NCBI RefSeq assembly: GCF_001613165.1
Contig: NZ_BDBV01000040.1
Span: forward strand, 1-51,776
Direction of reading: 5' to 3'
Length of the DNA stretch: 51,776 nt
Source of the DNA: Nocardia mexicana NBRC 108244
GTDB taxonomy: Bacteria; Actinomycetota; Actinomycetes; Mycobacteriales; Mycobacteriaceae
Below the pieces are notes generated by a model. The model worked only from the letters and a program-made list of their open reading frames with translations, ran no database searches and had not been told where the DNA came from. Made by a program: the position numbers and the translations under genes. This document shows, piece by piece, positions 7,981-15,809 of this stretch (positions are counted from its first letter, which is position 1; each line of letters opens with the position of its first letter).

Positions 7981-7995
7981 TTGGCAGACTGTCAA
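7981..7995. promoter_or_regulatory. Dyad and possible promoter before the thioesterase-like gene
   Basis: TTGgCAGACTGtCAA is an imperfect palindrome. TTGGCA (7981-7986) with TACCCT 16 bases later could be the -35/-10 of the downstream gene, which would place the dyad over the promoter. Confidence 0.3.
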
Positions 7996-8010
7996 CAGGA
8001 TGTACCCTGA

Positions 8011-8038
8011 GCGTGCCCGGTCCGGTGACCGGGCACGC
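8011..8038. terminator. Perfect 12-bp hairpin between FadD and the thioesterase-like gene
   Basis: GCGTGCCCGGTC (8011-8022) pairs fully with GACCGGGCACGC (8027-8038) around a CGGT loop. No T run follows. It may end the FadD transcript, or sit in the leader just upstream of the ribosome site at about 8048. Confidence 0.5.
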
Positions 8039-8062
8039 AGTGGTGCGCAGGAAGGATGCTTC

Positions 8063-8533
8063 ATGGCCGAGACGAACAGCGACGCTCCGGCGTTCGCGGA
8101 CATGGTGAACGGGGCGCTGGAGTTCACGATTCCGATCGCGCACAAGATGGGTGTGCAGGCGCTCGAGGTGCGGCCGGGCTTCGCCGCGACCACGGTGCCG
8201 ATCGAGGGCAACGGAAACCACTTCGGTGTCATGTACGCGGGCGTGCTGTTCACCGTCGCCGAAATCCTCGGTGGCGCAATCCCTATCGCCACCTTCGACA
8301 GTGCGAAGTACTACCCGCTGGTCAAGGATCTGCAGATCTTCTTCCGCAAGCCCGCCAAGACCGATGTGCGCGCCGAGGCGTCGATCTCGGAGGAGGAGAT
8401 CGCCCGCATCACGGCCGATGCCGAGGCCAACGGCAAGGCCGACTTCACCCTGAAGGCTACGGTGACCGATGCCGACGGCGTCGTGGTCGCCGAGACGCAG
8501 GGCCTGTATCAGCTGCGCACGCACGGGAAATAG
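8063..8533 (+). CDS. Hotdog-fold thioesterase-like protein (DUF4442/PaaI type)
   Basis: This 156-residue soluble protein starts at ATG 8063, with AGGAAGGA seven bases upstream. It has hotdog-fold layout: an N-terminal strand, GNGNHFGVMYAGVLFTVAEILGG for the central helix with a conserved Asn/His loop, then KDLQIFFRKPAKTDVRAEASIS and TDADGVVVAETQGLYQLR as the paired strands. Proteins of this kind hydrolyse acyl-CoA thioesters or sit in that family without proven activity. Its place between two acyl-CoA ligases fits a role in acyl-CoA turnover. The strict Asp/Glu catalytic residue of PaaI enzymes cannot be assigned with certainty (E in VAEILGG is a candidate). Confidence 0.7.
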   Translation: MAETNSDAPAFADMVNGALEFTIPIAHKMGVQALEVRPGFAATTVPIEGNGNHFGVMYAGVLFTVAEILGGAIPIATFDSAKYYPLVKDLQIFFRKPAKTDVRAEASISEEEIARITADAEANGKADFTLKATVTDADGVVVAETQGLYQLRTHGK

Positions 8534-8679
8534 CGGCCGCATCTGCTGCTGGGCGGGGTGGCGCGCTCCGGGTTAACCTGGGGGCGCATGCCAAAAGGCG
8601 GGTGGACGAGGAGGTCCGGCATGGTTGCGTTGCGTGCTGGGATTGCGCGAGATATTCGGCGCGGCAAGGGGGTTGGGCG

Positions 8680-10296
8680 ATGACATTATCGCTGCTGCGG
8701 ACGTTGGGCACCCGGGCGTGGACCGAGCTGGAGTACCTGCGGGTGTGTGTGGGCAGCGGGCTGGTCGGCATCGAGTCGCCGCTGACGCTGCTGTCGGCGG
8801 GCTCGGCGTTCCTGCGATACGGCGGTCTGCCTGCGCTGCTGACACTTTCGGCGGCCCGCTACGGCGACCGCACCGCGGTGCTCGACGAGCTGGGCGCCCT
8901 GAGCTATCGCGCCCTCGACGAGCGCAGCAACCGGCTGGCCAACGAGTGGCGCAAGCGCGGGCTGCGGTCGGGCGAGGGCGTGGCGATCCTGGCCCGCAAC
9001 CACCGCGGGCTGCTGGACGCGGTATTCGCCGCCGCCAAGTGTGGTGCCCGGATCATCCTGCTGAACACCGATTTCGCGGGCCCGCAGCTGCGCGACGTCG
9101 CCGCCCGCGAGGGGGTCGACCTGCTGGTCTACGACGAGGAGTACGAGCCGATCCTCGGCGACCTGAGCCCGCGCCGGGGCGCGTATCGCGCCTGGACGGA
9201 TTCCAGCCATCCGAGCAGCCTCGAATCGCTCATCGCCGCGGGCTCGTCCGAGGCGCCGCCCGCATCCGGGCCGAGCTCCAAGATCATCCTGCTGACCAGC
9301 GGCACCACCGGCACCCCGAAGGGGGCGCCGCGGTCGGAACCGCGCTCGCTGGAGCCGCTCGGGGCGGTGCTGAGCCGGGTGCCGTTCCGCACCCGCGAGG
9401 TGACCGAATGCCCGGCACCGCTGTTTCATACCCTGGGCTTCGCAATGTCGTTGCTGGCCATCGGCTTCGGCTCCACGCTGGTGATCCGCCGCCGCTTCGA
9501 TCCGCAGCAGGTGATCGACAGCATGTCCCGCCACCGTGCCACCGCGCTGATCACGGTGCCGGTGATGCTGTCCCGCATCGTCGAACTCGGCCCGCAGGCG
9601 CTGACCGGTCGCGACTTGTCAAGGCTGCGAATCGTTTTCGTGGCCGGGTCGCAGCTCGGCGCCGATCTGTGCCGCCGGGTGACGGCCCTGTTCGGGCCGG
9701 TGGTCTACAACCTGTACGGCTCCACCGAGGTTGCCTACGCCAGCATCGCCACGCCCGCCGATCTCGCCGCGGAGCCCGGCTGCGTGGGCAAGCCGGTGCT
9801 CGGCGCGGTGGTGAAGATCCTGGACGACTCCGGTGCCGAGGTTCCCGTCGGAGTCACGGGCCGCATCTTCGTCGCCAATGCCGCGCAGTTCGAGGGCTAC
9901 ACCGGCGGTGGCGGCAAGGAGCGGGTCCGCGGCCTGATGTCCTCCGGCGACGTCGGCCACTTCGATTCCGCCGGTAGGCTTTTCATCGACGGACGCGACG
10001 ACGACATGATCGTCTCCGGCGGCGAGAACGTCTTCCCCGGCGAGGTCGAGGAACTCCTCAACGCGCACAACGGGATTCGAGAGGCCGCCGTGATCGGTGT
10101 CCCCGACGACGAGTTCGGCGCCCGCCTGGCGGCCTACGTCGTCCGCGACGAGGAGGCGCTGACGGTCGACGACATCCGATCGCACGTCAAGGCGAACCTC
10201 GCGCGCTACAAGGTCCCCCGCGAGGTGGTCTTCCTGGAGGAGCTGCCCCGCAACCCCACGGGCAAGATCCTCAAGCGCAAGCTGCGCGAGCTGTAA
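8680..10296 (+). CDS. Acyl-CoA synthetase (FadD12-like AMP-dependent ligase)
   Basis: This 538-residue AMP-forming ligase starts at ATG 8680 (MTLSLLRTLGTRAWTELEYLR), behind a purine-rich AAGGGGG; a long frame runs further upstream but has no recognisable protein. P-loop LTSGTTGTPKGAP lies around residue 206. NLYGSTE is present as the adenylation motif, IDGRDDDMIVSGGENVFPGEVEE as the hinge/CoA-binding segment, and NPTGKILKRKL carries the C-terminal lysine. The N-terminal segment resembles mycobacterial FadD12 proteins. It likely activates a fatty or aromatic acid for degradation or lipid synthesis; the substrate is unknown. It converges with the small minus-strand gene only 21 bp away. Confidence 0.85.
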   Translation: MTLSLLRTLGTRAWTELEYLRVCVGSGLVGIESPLTLLSAGSAFLRYGGLPALLTLSAARYGDRTAVLDELGALSYRALDERSNRLANEWRKRGLRSGEGVAILARNHRGLLDAVFAAAKCGARIILLNTDFAGPQLRDVAAREGVDLLVYDEEYEPILGDLSPRRGAYRAWTDSSHPSSLESLIAAGSSEAPPASGPSSKIILLTSGTTGTPKGAPRSEPRSLEPLGAVLSRVPFRTREVTECPAPLFHTLGFAMSLLAIGFGSTLVIRRRFDPQQVIDSMSRHRATALITVPVMLSRIVELGPQALTGRDLSRLRIVFVAGSQLGADLCRRVTALFGPVVYNLYGSTEVAYASIATPADLAAEPGCVGKPVLGAVVKILDDSGAEVPVGVTGRIFVANAAQFEGYTGGGGKERVRGLMSSGDVGHFDSAGRLFIDGRDDDMIVSGGENVFPGEVEELLNAHNGIREAAVIGVPDDEFGARLAAYVVRDEEALTVDDIRSHVKANLARYKVPREVVFLEELPRNPTGKILKRKLREL

Positions 10297-10317
10297 TAGA
10301 CGGCAAATGCGCCTCGA

Positions 10318-10467
10318 CTACTTGTCGCTCTTGTCGACCGCAGTGGTTGTGCGGTAGCGACGGATCTTGATGCCCAGCTTCTCGGCTTCGCGACGGCGCG
10401 CCTCGCGCTGCTCCGGCGTCAACCGAACGCGGGTTGCACGCATCGCTTCCTGCGTCAATGCACCCAT
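10318..10467 (-). CDS. 49-residue basic protein coupled to the ADP-ribosyltransferase gene
   Basis: The start is ATG at 10467, sharing one base with the TGA of the upstream ADP-ribosyltransferase (TGATG), so translation is coupled. The protein is short and highly charged. A central helix RLTPEQREARRREAEKLGIKIR is followed by a basic tail RRYRTTTAVDKSDK. There is no signal peptide or membrane segment, and I do not recognise a family. Position and coupling make an immunity or antitoxin partner, or a targeting factor for the transferase, conceivable; nothing in the sequence proves this. Third-position bias is weaker than in neighbouring genes. Confidence 0.55.
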   Translation of the reverse strand: MGALTQEAMRATRVRLTPEQREARRREAEKLGIKIRRYRTTTAVDKSDK

Positions 10468-11057
10468 CACACGCCTCCTGTCACGAATGCCTGAATACGC
10501 CACATGCTACGCGCTGTATCCCAATCAACACCAACGATGAAGTAGCTGCGCGCGTCAATAAGTAACACTTCCCGCTCTGCAGGCACGGTGGCCAGCTCGC
10601 CCAGGCGCAGGGCCGGGGTGCCTGCAGGCACGATCAAGTCCAGAATCACCGGATCGCGATGGAGCATCGACCGGGGCGGGTCGACCAGACCACACGTCGA
10701 CAGGAAACCCCTGTGCGTGAATTGCTCCTCGACCAGCGCGTACGCCGAAGTTTCGTCCACGATGCCGTAAAGCGCAGCCTCGGACTCGCGGGTTACGCGC
10801 ACGGACTCGCTCAGCGGGTATTTCGCGAGGCCGGATCGGATCAGGTTGATGTGCCGCTTCAGGACAGGCGTCATCGGGGCATGCCCCCATAAAGCGTCGT
10901 TGATCAGTTGAAAGAAGTTCAGGGCATAGGCGCGGATCGCTCCGCTTTCCTCCGAAGTGAGGAGGGTTAGGTCCTGACCTGCGAGGGCTACCTCGCCTGG
11001 CCGAGTATTCGCGAAAACATCATCGTCCGCATCCGCCACACACGCATTGTTCAGCAT
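10467..11057 (-). CDS. ADP-ribosyltransferase (R-S-E class, toxin-like)
   Basis: This 196-residue protein is a single ADP-ribosyltransferase domain of the C3/VIP2-like exoenzyme type, which moves ADP-ribose from NAD+ to a target. Around residues 36-58, SGAIRAYALNFFQLIND matches the fold's first helices. All three catalytic elements can be placed: Arg90 in SVRVTRES, Ser120-Thr121 in the strand GFLSTC (usual STS), and the Glu161-Arg-Glu163 pair in PAEREVLL. The ExE form usually means arginine as target. VPAGTPALRL before the ExE is also typical. There is no signal peptide and no delivery domain. The start at 11057 (MLNNAC) has GGGGGCG upstream; longer starts run into the remnant next door. Base use is less GC-biased than neighbours, suggesting transfer. 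It overlaps the 49-residue gene by one base. Confidence 0.78.
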   Translation of the reverse strand: MLNNACVADADDDVFANTRPGEVALAGQDLTLLTSEESGAIRAYALNFFQLINDALWGHAPMTPVLKRHINLIRSGLAKYPLSESVRVTRESEAALYGIVDETSAYALVEEQFTHRGFLSTCGLVDPPRSMLHRDPVILDLIVPAGTPALRLGELATVPAEREVLLIDARSYFIVGVDWDTARSMWRIQAFVTGGV

Positions 11058-11124
11058 CGCCGGTTCGCCCCCGGGTACGCGTGCCGTGTAGCCCACCCGC
11101 CGTCCAGGACCGACCCCACGCAAG

Positions 11125-11369
11125 GGCGCAGTGGCATGTGGTGAAGCTGCGCTTCTCGGACCGCTACTCCGAGCCGGTTGGCAAAGGTCGACAAAGCCGT
11201 CGGCGCGGATTCGGTCCGGCGTCACCGGCTGGCGCGCCTGGACGCGACCGCGGCGCCCGGCCGCTCGCAGTGGTCGCAGGCCCCCGCCCGGTTCGAGCCG
11301 GGGCTGCAGCCGACGGCGCTGCTGCCCTACGCCGGGGGTGCCGCGTCTCCGGTGACCTTCCGGTACTGA
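11125..11369 (+). pseudogene. Probable 3' remnant of a broken plus-strand gene
   Basis: From about 11185 to the TGA at 11367 the frame has very strong G/C third positions and protein-like sequence (ending PTALLPYAGGAASPVTFRY), but no start or upstream continuation. Just before it, 11125-11177 shows coding-like bias in a different frame (QWHVVKLRFSDRYSEPV), as if a frameshift separates them. The parent family is not recognised. It lies directly beside the ADP-ribosyltransferase module, which may have displaced the 5' part. Confidence 0.4.
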
Positions 11370-11461
11370 TTGCCGACGCGGCGGTGTCGCAGCCGGGACC
11401 TGGGGTGATGAGAGGGAAAGATGCTTTCCAGCTCACCACCGGGACCCGGAAGGAGACGCCG

Positions 11462-11839
11462 ATGGCGAAGTGGACAGCCGATGAGCTCAACAGGATCGCG
11501 GAAACCGAAGAACTGCAACTGGCGGCGGCGGGGCGGGACGGCACGCTGCGCATGCCGGTGACGATCTGGGTGGTGCGGCACGGCCGCGACCTCTACGTGC
11601 GCTCGGTGAACGGGCCGGACGCGGCGTGGTACCGGACGGCGGTGGACAGCGGGCGCGGCCGGATCCGGGCCGGCAGTATCGACCAGGACATCACCTTCGT
11701 CGACGCCGACCCCGCCCGCAACGACGATATCGATACCGAGTACGCCGCGAAGTACCAGCGCTACGCCGCCAGTATCATCGCCGAAATCACCGGCGCCAGA
11801 GCACGATCCACAACGCTCAAGCTGCTTCCGCAGGGCTAG
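11462..11839 (+). CDS. DUF2255 family protein
   Basis: This 125-residue cytosolic protein starts at ATG 11462, preceded by AAGGAG. MAKWTADELNRIAETEELQLA, then RDGTLRMPVTIWVVRHGRDLYVRSVNGPDAAWYR, is the characteristic core of DUF2255, a small split-barrel family related in fold to flavin/F420-binding proteins. The motif order and length match the family. No enzymatic role is established, so only a general ligand-binding or deazaflavin-linked role can be suggested. It ends upstream of a strong bidirectional hairpin shared with the convergent neighbour. Confidence 0.75.
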   Translation: MAKWTADELNRIAETEELQLAAAGRDGTLRMPVTIWVVRHGRDLYVRSVNGPDAAWYRTAVDSGRGRIRAGSIDQDITFVDADPARNDDIDTEYAAKYQRYAASIIAEITGARARSTTLKLLPQG

Positions 11840-11901
11840 CGCGCACCGGCTACCGTCGTCTTCCCGGCATGGTCTCGGCCGGAACGGTGTGAGCATGCGA
11901 A

Positions 11902-11936
11902 ACCGGCGCGGGCGGAAGGGGTCCGCCTGCGCCGGT
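11902..11936. terminator. Bidirectional hairpin between convergent genes
   Basis: A 15-bp stem with one G-U pair: 11902-11916 (ACCGGCGCGGGCGGA) pairs with 11922-11936, loop AGGGG. It lies between the DUF2255 gene and the minus-strand SCO5389-family gene, the expected place for a shared terminator. No T run. Confidence 0.7.
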
Positions 11937-11947
11937 CGCGTATTCGG

Positions 11948-12340
11948 TTAGCAGTTACGCAGTTCCGGGCTCTGGTTGAGCAGCTGAGCGCGGGTCGAGA
12001 TGAACCGCGTGTACGTCTCGCCACCGACCTCCGACAGCGGGAACGCCGCTACCCGGTGGCAGTTCTGGAACGCGATCTTGATCCCGAAGTGCCGCTCCAG
12101 GCCGCCGCGGATGGAGTCGGACGCCATGGCGCGCAGCAGCTGGCCGCGGGCCGTCTCGTCCGGCGGGGGTACCTGATTGTCGGCGAATTCGGCTGTGCCG
12201 GAACGCAGATCGGCTGCCACCCTGCTGACCACCTCGTAGGCGTAGGGCAGCGAGTTGCGGACGCATTCGACGAACTCGTCGTCGGAGACCTCACCGCGTT
12301 CGGCGCGTTCGAGCAGTGCGGTAGGTACGTCGAGTGACAT
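11948..12340 (-). CDS. SCO5389 family protein
   Basis: This 130-residue protein starts at ATG 12340 with AGGAG upstream. It matches the actinobacterial SCO5389 family over its whole length. The hallmarks are MSLDVPTALLERAERGEV at the N-terminus, FADNQVPPPDETARGQLLRAMASD in the middle, GIKIAFQNCHRVAAFP, and the C-terminal RAQLLNQSPELR(N/D)C. The family is widespread in actinobacteria and has no established function; it looks like a small soluble helical protein. A -10-like TAGAAT and a CAATCC-GGATTG palindrome lie upstream, within the end of the next gene. Confidence 0.85.
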   Translation of the reverse strand: MSLDVPTALLERAERGEVSDDEFVECVRNSLPYAYEVVSRVAADLRSGTAEFADNQVPPPDETARGQLLRAMASDSIRGGLERHFGIKIAFQNCHRVAAFPLSEVGGETYTRFISTRAQLLNQSPELRNC

Positions 12341-12397
12341 AACGCTCTCCTCATGGGATGGCGGATGATGTCATCTGATTCTAAACGAAAAAGGTTG

Positions 12398-13459
12398 TCA
12401 ACAATCCTGGATTGTGCGCGAAAGTCCTAGTTTCAGAGCACTTTTCATATCAGCCGACAAGGTGCGCACCAGATCCTCGGCGGGTAACTCGCCGGTCAGC
12501 GCATGTGTTTGACCTGCCCAGAGGTTCACCGCATCGGCGTTGCCGTCGGCCCGCGCCTGCTTGCGCAACGGCCCGGTGGCGTAATGGATTTCGGGGTAGG
12601 CGGCGGGCGCGTCGGGGTGGTCGAGGATGAACCGGTTGCGCAGTCCGCGGGCTCGGCGGCCGCTGAAGGCGCGGGTGAGCATCGTCGGGGTGTCGATGGT
12701 CAGGGCGTCGCGATGCAGCTGCGCCGTCCCGGCCTCGGGGCAGTTCAGGAAGGCCGTGCCCAGCTGTACGGCCGCCGCACCGGCGACCAGCGCCGCGGCG
12801 GCGGCCGCGCCCGTGGCGATGCCGCCCGCCGCCACCACCGGCAGGTCGGTCGTGCCCGCGAGCAACTGCAGCAGCGCCAGCGTCGACAGCGGATCGGCCG
12901 TGTCGTCTTCGGGCCGGTCCACGAACGTCGCCCGGTGCCCGCCCGCCTCGGCGCCCTGGGCGATCAGGACGTCCGCGCCCGCCTCGGCCGCGATGCGCGC
13001 CTCACCGACCGAGGTGACCGTCACCCACACCTCCGAACCGACCGCACGCAGCCGGGCGATCTCGGCCGCCGACGGGCAGCCGAAGGTGAAGGACACGACC
13101 GCCACCGGATCGGTGACCAGCGCGTCCAGCTTGGCCTCCCAGTCGTCGGTATCGAATCGCGCCTCGCCGAGCGGGAAGTTGCGCCCGACCTGTTCCAGAT
13201 AGCGGTCGAACCGCTCGGCGGGCGTCGGCGCGCTCGGAACGAACAGGTTCACGCCGAACGGGACGGCATTCGCGCCGGTCTCCGACAGCAGGGCCCGGGT
13301 TCGCACGATGCGGTCGGCGGTGTCACCCGCGCTCAGGTAGCCGGCGGCGAGGAAGCCGAGCCCGCCCGCGGCCGACACCGCGGCGGCGAGTTCGGGTGTG
13401 GAGGGTCCGCCCGCCATCGGCGCCAGCACGATCGGGGTTCGCAGCTCGTCGATGATCAC
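12398..13459 (-). CDS. Nitronate monooxygenase (2-nitropropane dioxygenase family)
   Basis: This 353-residue FMN-dependent TIM barrel is predicted to oxidise alkyl nitronates, protecting against propionate-3-nitronate-like poisons. LRTPIVLAPMAGGPSTPELAAAVSAAGGLGFLAAGYLSA is the usual N-terminal FMN-site segment. VSFTFGCPS, LIAQGAEAGGHRATF with the catalytic-region histidine, VVAAGGIATG for phosphate binding and VQLGTAFL follow in the usual order. The GTG start at 13459 gives the expected length, although the GGAGGG before it is unusually close; longer starts add unlike sequence. It is divergent from the M23 peptidase gene across 189 bp. Confidence 0.82.
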   Translation of the reverse strand: MIIDELRTPIVLAPMAGGPSTPELAAAVSAAGGLGFLAAGYLSAGDTADRIVRTRALLSETGANAVPFGVNLFVPSAPTPAERFDRYLEQVGRNFPLGEARFDTDDWEAKLDALVTDPVAVVSFTFGCPSAAEIARLRAVGSEVWVTVTSVGEARIAAEAGADVLIAQGAEAGGHRATFVDRPEDDTADPLSTLALLQLLAGTTDLPVVAAGGIATGAAAAAALVAGAAAVQLGTAFLNCPEAGTAQLHRDALTIDTPTMLTRAFSGRRARGLRNRFILDHPDAPAAYPEIHYATGPLRKQARADGNADAVNLWAGQTHALTGELPAEDLVRTLSADMKSALKLGLSRTIQDC

Positions 13460-13648
13460 CCCTCCAGTCTGGCGTATGTAACGGTCGCGCAGGACGGTGA
13501 TACCCCTCTCACCTGGACTTTTTCGCCGGAAGGTTGCGAAAAGGTCACGGCGGAGTACAGTTTGCGTCACAGCAGATGCCGAATCGTTACCGAAAATGGG
13601 GTTTCGACCCGGCTCCGCATCCGAAGTTGATCGACGCTAGGACGAGCC

Positions 13649-14509
13649 TTGCCGCAGCACCGTGAGACCTCCAGTTCCGTATCTGTTCAGGACCTGCTCG
13701 GAGATGGTGCCGCCGGTCGGCCGAACCGGCATCGTGCCGAGCCGCGTACCGCCGACCGGATGAAACTGGCGGCCAGCGCCGCGGTCGCGGCCGGTGCCAT
13801 CGTCGGCACCGCCGCTCAGCTCGCCCATGCCGCGCCGCTGCTTCCGGTGAGTCACGACAGCACCAGCACCGACGACGTCGCGCTGGAGCCGGCCTCCGAG
13901 CCGGTCGAGCCGGCGCGGGCGGCCACCGCCGCCCCCGTGGCCGCCGAGGAACCCGCCCCGGCCCCGGTGGAGGCGGCGCCCATCGCCGCCCCCGCGCCTC
14001 CCGCGCCGTTCGGGCTACAGAATCTACCGCCGGAGGTCGCCGGTCCGCTGTCGCAGGCCGAGCAGGTGATCAAGGGCCTGCAGAACCAGGTCGCCCCGGC
14101 TCCCGCGGTCCGCCCGGTCGCCGGTGTCGTGAGCTCCGACTTCGGATCCCGGTGGGGCGCCTTCCACTACGGTGTCGACTTCGCCGATACGCTCGGCGCC
14201 CCGATTCGCTCGGTGGCCAGCGGCACGGTGATCGAGGCGGGCCCGGCGTCGGGCTTCGGCCTGTGGGTCCGCGTCCGGCACGACGACGGCGCCACCGCGG
14301 TCTACGGCCACGTCAACGACATCCTGACCAACGTCGGCCAGCGCGTGAACGCCGGTGATGTCATCGCCACCGTCGGCAACCGCGGCAACTCCACCGGTCC
14401 GCACCTGCACCTCGAGATCTGGGATCCCAGCGACGTGAAGATCGATCCCACGCCCTACCTGGCCAGCAAGGGTGTCATCCTGTCGCAGCAGTCGTGGGGA
14501 CCCGAGTAA
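13649..14509 (+). CDS. Secreted M23 (LytM-type) zinc metallopeptidase
   Basis: This 286-residue cell-wall peptidase starts at TTG 13649 behind AGGACGAG. A polar N-terminal segment is followed by a signal/anchor helix (MKLAASAAVAAGAIVGTAAQLAHA, about 38-61), a Pro/Ala/Glu-rich linker (about 75-125) and the catalytic domain (about 150-275). Zinc ligands are visible: His173 and Asp177 in HYGVDFAD, and His252-Leu-His254 in GPHLHLEIWDP. It is expected to cut peptidoglycan cross-links, acting outside the membrane. An ATG at 13760 would give a shorter form beginning at the signal helix. The promoter region (13460-13648) contains GTCAC and GTTAC elements that could belong to envelope-stress control, but this is weak. 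Confidence 0.85.
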   Translation: MPQHRETSSSVSVQDLLGDGAAGRPNRHRAEPRTADRMKLAASAAVAAGAIVGTAAQLAHAAPLLPVSHDSTSTDDVALEPASEPVEPARAATAAPVAAEEPAPAPVEAAPIAAPAPPAPFGLQNLPPEVAGPLSQAEQVIKGLQNQVAPAPAVRPVAGVVSSDFGSRWGAFHYGVDFADTLGAPIRSVASGTVIEAGPASGFGLWVRVRHDDGATAVYGHVNDILTNVGQRVNAGDVIATVGNRGNSTGPHLHLEIWDPSDVKIDPTPYLASKGVILSQQSWGPE

Positions 14510-14568
14510 TCGTCGCGGGTGTCAACGGTCGCGCGCTGTCGCGGCCGGCGGTTGCGGGGGCTGGTGAT

Positions 14569-15546
14569 GTGACAGGTTTACACGAATTGTTCGATTCCAG
14601 GTCTCTGCAGGGGCGCGCGTACGCGGCCCTGGTGCAACATCCGCGGTCCAGCCTGATCGAGTTGGCGTCCTATCTGGAATGCCCCCTGGAGGTCGCGGAG
14701 GCATCGCTGGACCGGCTGTGCGAGCTGCAGGCGGCCGTGCGCATCGATACCAACGGCCGCACCGTATGGGACGCCCATGCCCCGGAAGCGTTGTCGGAGG
14801 CCGAATCCCGGCGGCGGCAGGGCGAGACCGCGCGGATGCACGCGGCGGCGGCCCGGCTGGGCGAGACGTTCCGATCGGTGCGGCGCACTGTGCGCGGCGG
14901 CGGCACCATCGTGCCGATGTACGAAACCCGGGAGCTGGTCGCCGAATTCGAGGATCTGCAGCGAGCGGCCCGCAACAGCGTGCGGCTGGTCGAGCGCGGG
15001 CCCTACATCTGTGACGCCGACAAGGCCGAGCGGATGTTCGAGCTGAAATCGGCCCGCATCGACGCCGGGATCCGCTATCAGACCCTGTACCAGGACACCG
15101 TCTATCAGGACCCGGATCGGCTGCGGCACGCCCTCGCCACCAATTCCGCCGGTGCCCTGGCGCGCACCCTGCCCGATCCGCCGCTGAAGGTGATGATCGT
15201 CGACGGCGAGCGGGCCAGCCTGATGCTGCACAGCGACGAGCGGCGCGGCGATCCGATGGGCCTGCGGATCGGTCCGTCGCCGACGCTGGACCTGCTGGTG
15301 CGGACCTTCGACGTGCTGTGGTCGCTGGCGGCCCCGATCTCGGTGAATCCGAGCGAACCGCTGGACGAGCGCGACCGCGCCATTCTCACCCTGATGGGGC
15401 TGGGCGCCACCGACGACACCATCGCGCGCCGGCTGGGCATGTCCCGGCGGACCGTCGTGCGCCGCACGGCGAGCCTGCTGGAGCGGCTCGGTGCGAGCAC
15501 CCGCTTCCAGGCGGGCGTGCAGGCCATCCGGCGCGGCTGGCTGTGA
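14569..15546 (+). CDS. LuxR-type transcriptional regulator with N-terminal winged helix
   Basis: This 325-residue DNA-binding protein has a GTG start at 14569 (MTGLHELFDSRSLQG) with a G-rich site upstream. Residues 10-60 look like a TrmB/MarR-like winged helix (QGRAYAALVQHPRSSLIELASYLECPLEVAEASLDRL). The middle (about 110-250) resembles the effector part found in such actinobacterial regulators. The C-terminal 264-320 is a clear LuxR HTH (LDERDRAILTLMGLGATDDTIARRLGMSRRTVVRRTASLLERL). It lies 263 bp upstream of NRPS1 in the same direction and is the only regulator next to the NRPS genes, so cluster-specific control is a reasonable inference. Nothing shows its ligand. Confidence 0.82.
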   Translation: MTGLHELFDSRSLQGRAYAALVQHPRSSLIELASYLECPLEVAEASLDRLCELQAAVRIDTNGRTVWDAHAPEALSEAESRRRQGETARMHAAAARLGETFRSVRRTVRGGGTIVPMYETRELVAEFEDLQRAARNSVRLVERGPYICDADKAERMFELKSARIDAGIRYQTLYQDTVYQDPDRLRHALATNSAGALARTLPDPPLKVMIVDGERASLMLHSDERRGDPMGLRIGPSPTLDLLVRTFDVLWSLAAPISVNPSEPLDERDRAILTLMGLGATDDTIARRLGMSRRTVVRRTASLLERLGASTRFQAGVQAIRRGWL

Positions 15547-15729
15547 GCTTGCTGCTCCGGCGTGAGCGGTCCTGCTCGTAGTCGGCCGCGAATGCTCACC
15601 TCTCGGCGTCCGACCCGGATGCGCTGTGATGCAGGCCACTGAATCCGCCTTCCCGCGCAACATCCGAGCACCCTTGTACCGATGAGTTAGAGGAGCTCGC
15701 GTAGCCACCGCGGTGCACCGTAACCCCGA

Positions 15730-15735
15730 TATGAT
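15730..15735 (+). promoter_or_regulatory. Possible -10 element of the NRPS1 promoter
   Basis: TATGAT stands out in GC-rich DNA 75 bp before the NRPS1 start. No convincing -35 is seen at the usual distance, so activator-dependent use, for example by the adjacent LuxR protein, is possible. Confidence 0.35.
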
Positions 15736-15809
15736 TGCTCGGACCGCGCGAGGGGCTGCCTTGATGCGGCCGTGCGGACCCGCTGGACGCGAGAGGTGAA
15801 TGCACTCGA

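Noticed and set aside
6320..10296. The two FadD ligases and thioesterase as acyl-starter supply for the NRPS
   Set aside because: NRPS1 begins with an A domain and has no starter C domain to accept an acyl group; several unrelated genes lie between.
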